The notes beneath the pieces are model-generated. The model worked only from the letters and a program-made list of their open reading frames with translations. It searched no databases and was not told the DNA's origin. Shown here piece by piece: positions 54,357 to 61,401 of a stretch of DNA of 64,000 nucleotides; position 1 is the first letter of the stretch, and each line of letters starts with the position of its first letter. The position numbers and the translations under genes are program-made. Source of the DNA: JAFKFI01 sp963795435 (GTDB lineage: Bacteria > Pseudomonadota > Alphaproteobacteria > Acetobacterales > Acetobacteraceae); the NCBI GenBank assembly GCA_963795435.1, contig CAWCHV010000007.1, positions 372,001-436,000 of the forward strand. The letters run 5' to 3'.

Positions 54357-56453
54357 ATGGGATTGGCTTACGTCGTGATCATCGCCTGCGGCGTGCTGGC
54401 GCTGGTCTACGGTTTCATCACCGGCCGTGAGGTGCTGGCGGCGGATGCCGGCACCACCCGGATGCAGGAGATCGCCTCCGCCGTTCAGGAAGGTGCCCGC
54501 GCCTACCTGAACCGCCAATATCTGACCATCGGCATCGTCGGCATCGTGATCCTGATCGGCCTCGGCCTGCTGCTCGGCATCCCGGTGGCGATCGGCTTCC
54601 TGATCGGCTCCGTTCTGTCGGCCTCGGCCGGCTATGTCGGCATGAACGTCTCGGTCCGCGCCAACGTGCGGACCGCGCAGGCGGCGCGCACCGGCATGGC
54701 GGCGGGCCTCGGCATCGCCTTCAAGTCGGGCGCCATCACCGGGATGCTGGTGGTCGGCCTCGGGCTGCTGGGCGTGACCATCTATTATCTCATCCTGCGC
54801 AACAACATGGTCGGCGACGACCTCCGCCCGGTGCTGGAGGCGATGGTCGCGCTGTCCTTCGGCGCCTCGCTGATCTCCATCTTCGCCCGGCTCGGCGGCG
54901 GCATCTTCACCAAGGGCGCCGATGTCGGCGCCGACCTGGTCGGCAAGGTGGAGGCCGGCATCCCCGAGGACGACCCTCGCAACCCCGCCGTGATCGCCGA
55001 CAACGTGGGCGACAACGTCGGCGACTGCGCCGGCATGGCCGCCGACCTTTTCGAGACCTACGCCGTCACCATCGTCGCGACCATGCTGCTGGCCGCGATC
55101 TTCTTCGCCCCGGCGGCGCGCGACTGGCTGATGATGCTGCCGCTCGGTATCGGCGCCATCTGCATCCTGGCCTCGGTGGTCGGCACTTATTTCGTCCGGC
55201 TCGGCGCCGACAACAACATCATGCGGGCGCTCTACAAGGGGCTGGCCGTGACCGGCGCGCTCTCGGTCGTCGGCATCGCTCTTATCATCTGGTGGTTCAC
55301 CGGCTTCACCGCGAAGCTGCCGCTGATCTCCGGCGCCACGGTGGACGGCGGCGCGCTGTTCCTCTGCGCCGTCACCGGCCTGGTCGTGACCGGCCTGATC
55401 GTGTGGATCACCGAATACTACACCTCGACCGAATACCGCCCGGTCCGCAGCATCGCGCAGAGTTCCACCACCGGCCACGGCACCAACGTGATCCAGGGGC
55501 TCGCGGTCTCGATGGAGGCGACGGCCGGGCCGGTGATCGTCATCAGCATCGGCATCATCGTCTCGTTCCTGCTCGCCGGCCTGTTCGGCATCGCGGTGGC
55601 GGCGACCACCATGCTGGCGCTGGCCGGCATGATCGTCGCCCTCGACGCCTACGGCCCCGTGACCGACAACGCCGGCGGCATCGCCGAGATGGCCGACCTG
55701 CCGCGCGAGGTGCGTGTCACCACAGACGCGCTCGACGCGGTGGGCAACACCACCAAGGCCGTGACCAAGGGCTACGCGATCTGCTCCGCCGGCCTCGCCT
55801 CGGTGGTGCTGTTCGCCGCCTACACCCAGGACCTCAAGCACTACTACCCGACGCTCGACGTGCAGTTCGTGCTGCAGGACCCGTTCGTGGTGATCGGCTT
55901 GTTCATCGGCGGCCTGCTGCCCTACCTGTTCGGCGCGATGGGCATGACGGCGGTGGGTCGCGCCGCCGGCGCGGTGGTGATCGAGGTGCGCCGCCAGTTC
56001 CGCGACATCCCCGGCATCATGGAAGGCCGCGCCAAGCCGGAATACGGCCGCGCGGTGGACATGCTGACCAAGGCGGCGATCCGGGAGATGATCATCCCGT
56101 CGCTGCTGCCGGTGCTGGCGCCGTTCATCCTGTGGTTCATCATCTACTGGATCGCCGGACCGACGGCGGCGTTCAGCGCGCTCGGCGCCATGCTGCTCGG
56201 CACCATCGTCACCGGCCTGTTCGTCGCCATCTCGATGACCTCGGGCGGCGGCGCGTGGGACAACGCCAAGAAATACATCGAGGAGGGCAATCACGGCGGC
56301 AAAGGCTCCGAGGCGCACAAGGCCGCGGTGACCGGCGACACCGTGGGCGACCCGTACAAGGACACGGCTGGCCCGGCGGTGAACCCGATGATCAAGATCA
56401 CCAACATCGTGGCGCTGCTGCTGCTCGCCATCCTGGCCGGCTGGCTGCACTAG
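54357..56453 (+). CDS. hppA: membrane-bound H+-translocating pyrophosphatase
   Basis: 698 residues, about 16 membrane helices. The catalytic signature is GADVGADLVGKVE followed by the DDPRNPAVIADNVGDNVGD Mg-PPi site. GNTTKA with Lys467 marks the K+-independent class (K+-dependent enzymes have Ala there). It hydrolyses pyrophosphate and pumps protons. The start is ATG 54357 with AAAGGAAAG upstream; the longer frame is unsupported. It is divergent from bfd across 234 bases that hold a direct repeat TTCGATTGCCTG (54189-54200, 54230-54241). Confidence 0.96.
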   Translation: MGLAYVVIIACGVLALVYGFITGREVLAADAGTTRMQEIASAVQEGARAYLNRQYLTIGIVGIVILIGLGLLLGIPVAIGFLIGSVLSASAGYVGMNVSVRANVRTAQAARTGMAAGLGIAFKSGAITGMLVVGLGLLGVTIYYLILRNNMVGDDLRPVLEAMVALSFGASLISIFARLGGGIFTKGADVGADLVGKVEAGIPEDDPRNPAVIADNVGDNVGDCAGMAADLFETYAVTIVATMLLAAIFFAPAARDWLMMLPLGIGAICILASVVGTYFVRLGADNNIMRALYKGLAVTGALSVVGIALIIWWFTGFTAKLPLISGATVDGGALFLCAVTGLVVTGLIVWITEYYTSTEYRPVRSIAQSSTTGHGTNVIQGLAVSMEATAGPVIVISIGIIVSFLLAGLFGIAVAATTMLALAGMIVALDAYGPVTDNAGGIAEMADLPREVRVTTDALDAVGNTTKAVTKGYAICSAGLASVVLFAAYTQDLKHYYPTLDVQFVLQDPFVVIGLFIGGLLPYLFGAMGMTAVGRAAGAVVIEVRRQFRDIPGIMEGRAKPEYGRAVDMLTKAAIREMIIPSLLPVLAPFILWFIIYWIAGPTAAFSALGAMLLGTIVTGLFVAISMTSGGGAWDNAKKYIEEGNHGGKGSEAHKAAVTGDTVGDPYKDTAGPAVNPMIKITNIVALLLLAILAGWLH

Positions 56454-56465
56454 GATCAGGCACGT

Positions 56466-56500
56466 ACCGTCATGCCCATGCTCGTCACGGGCATGACGGT
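56466..56500. terminator. bidirectional hairpin between hppA and the alpha-E gene
   Basis: A 12-bp perfect stem ACCGTCATGCCC (56466-56477)/GGGCATGACGGT (56489-56500) with an 11-base loop at a convergent gene boundary. It begins 13 bases after the hppA stop and touches the stop codon of the minus-strand gene. No U-tract, but very stable. Confidence 0.6.
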
Positions 56501-57492
56501 CACCGCCCGAAGAAGCTGCGCGCTATGTCCTGGTGCAGCGCCGCGAGCTCGCGCTGGATCCCGTCGAGGAACGCCGAGAGCCCCTTCGCCAGGATCTCGT
56601 CGATGCCGCTGCCGGCGAGCACCGCCCGCAGATTGTCGATCCGTTCCAGGGGACGCACGCCGCCGCGCAGTCCGTAGCGCGTGCGGAGCTGGGACAGGTG
56701 CCACTCGAGCTGCCCCAAATTGAGGCCGAGGGAGCGCGGGAACGCGCCGTCCATCAGCAGGAACTCGGCCACTTCGCGCGGCACGTAGCCATGCGGATGG
56801 ACCCGCCGATAGGCGTGATATCCGGCCCCTGCCCGCAGCAGCGCGTTCCACTGCCCGGCGTCGACCTCGGCGTCGGCGTCGATGGCCGGTCGGAGCAGCG
56901 GATTGAACTTGATGTCGAGCAGGCGGGTGACCTGATCGGCGCGCTCGAGATGCTTGCCGATCGCGTAGAAATGCCAGCTCTGGTCGCGATAGAATGTCCC
57001 CTCCGTGACGCCGGTATGAGCCTGGGTGCCGTCGCGCAGCATCGCGCAGAGCCGCGAAAGCATCGACGGCACGATATCCGCCTCGCCCAGCTCCCGGATG
57101 CGCGCGTAAAAGATGTTCATTTGCAGCCACATCTCGGTCGAGATCAGCGCCCGCAAGGTTCGCGCGTTTTCCCGGGCGAACCGGATCGCCGTCTGGATCG
57201 AAGACGGGTTCTCCCGATCGAGCAGATAGAACCGCGCCACGGTGTCGGCGTTGGCGGTGGGGTGCTTGGCGAAGAAGCTCTGCTCGTCGGCGTTGATCCG
57301 CACCACCGCGACCCAGCTTGGCCCGTCGTCGCCGTCCCGCGCGAAGGTGCGCGTTACGTCCAGGACGCGCGCGAGGTTCTCGATCCGCTCCATGTAGCGC
57401 GCCATCCAGAGCACGTTGGCGGCATTGCGCGCCAGCAATGGCTGGGCGACGAGCTCCTCGCGCGGCTCCCCCACGCGAGCGCCCACCGTCAT
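56500..57492 (-). CDS. alpha-E domain protein
   Basis: 330 residues of the alpha-E family: LLARNAANVLWMARYMERIENLARVLDVT at the N-terminus, then an all-helical body (SIQTAIRFARENARTLRALISTEMW, GKHLERADQVTRLLDIKF). ATG 57492 overlaps the TGA of the ATP-grasp gene (ATGA). These two genes form a conserved pair in proteobacteria, thought to act together in an uncharacterised peptide-ligation or modification system. No transglutaminase or proteasome-like third gene is visible. Confidence 0.9.
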   Translation of the reverse strand: MTVGARVGEPREELVAQPLLARNAANVLWMARYMERIENLARVLDVTRTFARDGDDGPSWVAVVRINADEQSFFAKHPTANADTVARFYLLDRENPSSIQTAIRFARENARTLRALISTEMWLQMNIFYARIRELGEADIVPSMLSRLCAMLRDGTQAHTGVTEGTFYRDQSWHFYAIGKHLERADQVTRLLDIKFNPLLRPAIDADAEVDAGQWNALLRAGAGYHAYRRVHPHGYVPREVAEFLLMDGAFPRSLGLNLGQLEWHLSQLRTRYGLRGGVRPLERIDNLRAVLAGSGIDEILAKGLSAFLDGIQRELAALHQDIARSFFGR

Positions 57493-58970
57493 GCGAGCAC
57501 CCACGTATCCTTGGAGCCGCCGCCCTGGGACGAATTGACCACGATCGTGCCCTCCCGCAGCGCGACGCGGGTGAGGCCTCCCGGCAGCACCCAGGTGTCG
57601 CGCCCGGTGATTGCGAAGGGGCGGAAATCGACGTGTCGCGGGCCGACCCCCGCCTCGCAGAGCGTCGGCGAGACCGACAACGGGATGAGCGGCTGGCTGA
57701 TGTAGTTCGCCGGGTTCGATTTGAGCAGGTCGCGGAAGACCGCCAACTCCGACCGCGAGGCGTGCGGTCCGATCAGCAGGCCATAGCCGCCCAATTCGGC
57801 CACCGGCTTGACCACCAGCTCCTGCAGATGGTCGAGCGTGTAACCGAGACCATCGGGCTCGGCGCAGATCCGCGTCTCGACGTTCGGCAGGATGGCGTCC
57901 TGATCGAGATAGTAGCGGATGATGCGCGGCAGATAGGCATACAGCGCCTTGTCGTCGGAGACGCCCGTCCCGACCGCGTTGGCGATCGCCACCCGGCCGC
58001 GGCGCCAGGCGTCGAACAGGCCGCGCACGCCGAGCGTGCTGTCCGGGCGGAAGGTCTCGGGGTCCAGGAAATCGTCGTTCAGCCGGCGGTATATCGTGTG
58101 CACCGGCGCCAGTCCGGCGGTGGTCCGCATCCACACCCCGCCATCATCGACGACGAGATCGCGGCCTTCGAGCAGCGGGACGCCCATCTCGCGGGCGAGG
58201 AACACATGCTCGAAATAGGCCGAGTTGTAGATCCCGGGCGACAGCAGCGCGACCTGGGGGTCAAGCACCGAGGGCGGCGCGATCTCGGCCATCGCGCGGT
58301 GCAGTTGCAGCCCGTAGTCATCCACCGAGCGCACGTTGAGGCCGGCCATCAGGTCGGCGAGCACGCGCAGCGACATGTGGCGGTTTTCGACCACATACGC
58401 CACGCCCGACGGGGTGCGGGCATTGTCCTCCAGCACCAGGAAGCGCCCGGCCTCGTCGCGCACGATGTCCGTGCCGCAAATATGCACATAGGTGCCGAGC
58501 GGCACGTCGAAGCCCGCCATCGCCGCGCAATATCCGACATTCCCCAGCACCAGCTCGCGCGGCACCACGCCGTCGTTGATGATCTTCTGGCCGTGATAGA
58601 CGTCGTGGAGGAACAGGTTGAGCGCCTGCACGCGCTGCCGCACGCCGGTCTCGATGACGGTCCACTCGCCGGGCGTGAGCACGCGCGGGATGAGGTCGAA
58701 CGGCAGGATGCGGTCGATCGCCGTCGCGTCCGAGTAGACGGTGAAGGTGATCCCCCGCTCCAGCAGCTCGCGCTCGGCATCGGCGGCGCGCCGCCGCAGC
58801 GCCTCGATCGGCAGCACGCCGAGCCGGTCGAGCAGCAGCTCGATCGACGGATGGCGCGGCTGCCCCGCGCGCAGCATTTCGCAGAAGAAGCGGCCCGGAT
58901 CGTAGGCATCGAGCGGACCCGGCGTGGACACCGCCTGAGCCGTCACGCCCGACGCCATCATTTGCTCCAT
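57489..58970 (-). CDS. circularly permuted ATP-grasp protein
   Basis: 493 residues from ATG 58970 (AAGGGGTGG site); ATG 59006 would add 12 residues. CP_ATPgrasp_1 family: FTVYSDATAIDRILPFDLIPR, NLFLHDVYHGQKI, VHICGTDIVRDEAGRFLVLEDN, VVENRHMSLRVLADL, YLPRIIRYYL and the late VKPVAELGGYGLLIGP ATP-binding block. ATP-grasp enzymes make acyl-phosphate intermediates to form amide bonds. It is coupled to the downstream alpha-E gene. Confidence 0.92.
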   Translation of the reverse strand: MEQMMASGVTAQAVSTPGPLDAYDPGRFFCEMLRAGQPRHPSIELLLDRLGVLPIEALRRRAADAERELLERGITFTVYSDATAIDRILPFDLIPRVLTPGEWTVIETGVRQRVQALNLFLHDVYHGQKIINDGVVPRELVLGNVGYCAAMAGFDVPLGTYVHICGTDIVRDEAGRFLVLEDNARTPSGVAYVVENRHMSLRVLADLMAGLNVRSVDDYGLQLHRAMAEIAPPSVLDPQVALLSPGIYNSAYFEHVFLAREMGVPLLEGRDLVVDDGGVWMRTTAGLAPVHTIYRRLNDDFLDPETFRPDSTLGVRGLFDAWRRGRVAIANAVGTGVSDDKALYAYLPRIIRYYLDQDAILPNVETRICAEPDGLGYTLDHLQELVVKPVAELGGYGLLIGPHASRSELAVFRDLLKSNPANYISQPLIPLSVSPTLCEAGVGPRHVDFRPFAITGRDTWVLPGGLTRVALREGTIVVNSSQGGGSKDTWVLA

Positions 58971-59070
58971 GCCGGCCACCCCTTGCCGCGCCGCGACGCC
59001 GACCATCAACCCCGCGAAAGGATCAACGCCGCCAATCGGAAAAGCAAGACTTACGCCAGGGTGGCCTGCG

Positions 59071-60315
59071 TCACCGGGCCGCCGCCCTCCGCCCCGCCCG
59101 GCCGGTTAGCCTGCCGATCAGGTCCACGTAGCCGGCGATATACTCCTCCATGCCGAGGTTCCTCTCCGCGTAGCGCCGCGCGCCTGCACGCAGGCGGCGG
59201 GAAAGCACCTCGTCCTCCAGCAGTGACAGCACCGAATGGGCAAGCGCCGTGGGGTCGAAGAACGACGTCAGCAGGCCGTTTCGGTTGTGGCGGATGAACT
59301 CGCGCACCGGCTCGGTGTCGCTGGCGACGATCGCGCAGCCGCCGGCCAGGGCCTCCCGCAGCGACCAGGAAGCGACGAACGGATAGGTTAGATAGACGTG
59401 CGCGTCCGAGCGCTGCAGCATCCTGAGGTAGGTGCGATAGTCGATCCGTCCGGGGAACAGCACGCGCTCGGCGTCGAATTTTCCCGCCATCTCCTTCTGC
59501 ATGATCGCCCGCCAGGTGGTGCCCTGGGGCGCCGCGCCGTAGCTCACGCCGTCGCCGCCGACCATCACCACCCGCACGTCCTTGCGCGCACCCAGCAGAT
59601 GCGGCATCGCGCGCATCATGGTGTGGAAGCCGCGATAGGGCTCGAGGTCGCGCGCGACATAGGTGACGAGCTTGTCGGTGGGCGCGATCTCCGTCTCGCC
59701 GACCCGCAACGGCTCGCGCCGCAGTTCCGGCTGCGGCTTGCAGAGTTCGAGGTTGACGCCCTCGGGCAGCAGGGTGATCTGCTCGTAGGCCCATTCCGGA
59801 TAGGTCGAAAGCTGCCACGCGGTCGGCGTCTGGCCGTGCGCGCCGAGATTGAGGGCCAGCAGATTGACCGCGTTCTTCGCCCGGATGCGCGGGAAATCGG
59901 CGAGGTTGGCGGGGAACTCCGGATCGAAGCCGACATCGATCCCGTCCGTGTGGTAGAAGAATTCGTAATAGCCGAGCAACGGCACGCCCGGCCACACGTC
60001 GCCGATATGCAGCAGTTCGCCCCAGCCGTGGTGGCCGATGATGATGTCGGGCTGGAAGCCGAGCCCCTTCAAGCTGACGGCGGTGCGCGCGACCGCCTCG
60101 GCGCGACGCGACGCGGTCTCGAACTCCTTGACAGTCCAGTGCGTGTCGCCGGCAGGCGGGTCCGGGCGCCGGTACGGCACCTTGCGCACGCCGGGGATCT
60201 CGTTGGCGTTCGGCTGGGTGATGAAGACGATCTCGTGCTTCCGCGCCGCGACGAGGTGGCGGACGAGGTGCAGGAACTGGCCGGGGAAATTCTGGTGGAT
60301 GAAAAGGAACCGCAC
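59071..60315 (-). CDS. family 4-like glycosyltransferase
   Basis: 414 residues, GT-B fold. MRFLFIHQNFPGQFLHL at the N-terminus, and in the C-terminal Rossmann domain KLVTYVARDLEPYRGFHTM, VLFPGRIDYRTYLRML and YPFVASWSLREALAGG (the E of the family's ESFG-type motif), then ASDTEPVREFI and NGLLTSFFD. No transmembrane segment; a soluble sugar-nucleotide-dependent transferase, probably for a surface polysaccharide or glycoprotein. It shares strand with a ChW-like gene and another glycosyltransferase. Confidence 0.9.
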   Translation of the reverse strand: MRFLFIHQNFPGQFLHLVRHLVAARKHEIVFITQPNANEIPGVRKVPYRRPDPPAGDTHWTVKEFETASRRAEAVARTAVSLKGLGFQPDIIIGHHGWGELLHIGDVWPGVPLLGYYEFFYHTDGIDVGFDPEFPANLADFPRIRAKNAVNLLALNLGAHGQTPTAWQLSTYPEWAYEQITLLPEGVNLELCKPQPELRREPLRVGETEIAPTDKLVTYVARDLEPYRGFHTMMRAMPHLLGARKDVRVVMVGGDGVSYGAAPQGTTWRAIMQKEMAGKFDAERVLFPGRIDYRTYLRMLQRSDAHVYLTYPFVASWSLREALAGGCAIVASDTEPVREFIRHNRNGLLTSFFDPTALAHSVLSLLEDEVLSRRLRAGARRYAERNLGMEEYIAGYVDLIGRLTGRAGRRAAAR

Positions 60316-60366
60316 GCGGGCGCTCGCGACGTTGGATGAAAACGAGGAGGAAAACCGGACTGGGTG

Positions 60367-61341
60367 CTATCGCGGTCGGCGCGATTGGCCGGCGGATTTC
60401 AGCACACGTGCGGTTCGCGGGGCGGGCGACGCGGCCTCCGGTGTCGCCGCACGCCGGACCGGCGTGCCAGCCGCGTGCTTTCGATGCAATTCCACCTGGA
60501 ATGCCTCGAGCGGCGCCAGGCTCGCGGTCTCGCAGGCTTCGCCGCCGGAGACCGGGCCGGCCGCCGTGCCGTCCACGAAGGTCGCGCTGTAGCGACACTC
60601 GTACTTGTCCGCCGCCGCGCCGCGCAGCCGGACGCGCAGCCCGAGCACGGGGAGCGCCATGCCGCGGCTGCCGCAGAACTTGCCACCCTCGATCCACGGC
60701 GACAGCCAGCCGCGTCCGAGCACCGCCTGATACTCGATGTCGGCCAGCGCGATGCCCTCGCGCGGCGCGATGCCGAAGCCCTCGATCCAGTTCTTGCTGC
60801 CCCGCTCGCCGACCCAGTCCCCGAGCTTCACCGCGACATCGCCTCTCCGGGCGACATGGGCCACCAGCTCGGGTGCGACGCCGGAATTCGGCGCGGCCGG
60901 CACGACGGCGGCGGCATCCGGCCGGATCGCCTGCGCGGGGTCGGCGCTGAGCCGCAGGACCTGCAGCCGGGGCGCCGCCTCCGCCGCCTGGCCCGGGGCC
61001 TGATAGATCGTCACCAGGATCTGCGCCTGCGCGGCGGTGACGCGGACCAGTGCAGCGTCGTCCGGGCCGGCGAGCCAGCCGTCATCGCGGAAACTCGTGA
61101 TGCGTACGGCGTCGGCGCCGCAGGCGTCGCCGGGCGAGACGGAAATCCGCACGCCTGGGAGGCCCGTCCCGTCGCGCGCCGGCGCCGCCGAGGGCTTCTG
61201 CAGGATGCAGAACAGGCCAGTGTCCAGGGTCATCAGATGACCCGACACCCTGAGCTCGGTCACCCGGCTGGCCGGGTTCGCGGCGGCGGGTGGCGGGCCC
61301 GGCGGAGCGCCCTTCGAGAGCGCGTTGGCGGCTTCGGACAT
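60367..61341 (-). CDS. hypothetical protein with one ChW-repeat-like segment
   Basis: 324 residues, no clear signal peptide. The N-terminal part (about 25-150) has beta-rich, low-motif sequence (VTELRVSGHLMTLDTGLFC). The middle (about 175-240) reads NWIEGFGIAPREGIALADIEYQAVLG, GRGWLSPWIEGGKFCGSRGM, then VLGLRVRLRG. That matches the pattern of clostridial hydrophobic-W (ChW) repeats (Y...GW..W...G...G..G..L...R(I/V).L). The Pro/Ala/Arg-rich tail is disordered. It lies between two glycosyltransferase genes, so surface glycan or envelope work is plausible. Confidence 0.7.
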   Translation of the reverse strand: MSEAANALSKGAPPGPPPAAANPASRVTELRVSGHLMTLDTGLFCILQKPSAAPARDGTGLPGVRISVSPGDACGADAVRITSFRDDGWLAGPDDAALVRVTAAQAQILVTIYQAPGQAAEAAPRLQVLRLSADPAQAIRPDAAAVVPAAPNSGVAPELVAHVARRGDVAVKLGDWVGERGSKNWIEGFGIAPREGIALADIEYQAVLGRGWLSPWIEGGKFCGSRGMALPVLGLRVRLRGAAADKYECRYSATFVDGTAAGPVSGGEACETASLAPLEAFQVELHRKHAAGTPVRRAATPEAASPAPRTARVLKSAGQSRRPR

Positions 61342-61401
61342 TCGTGCTCGCTGTGGCTGGTAGAGGGTCGCTGGATCGGAATGCGCTGAATCCGAGGCAT
61401 G

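Noticed and set aside
53922..56450. 842-codon open frame antisense to hppA
   Set aside because: A GC-rich shadow: His/Arg/Asp-rich low-complexity translation opposite a strongly conserved pyrophosphatase. Only its last 66 codons, beyond hppA, are a real gene (bfd).
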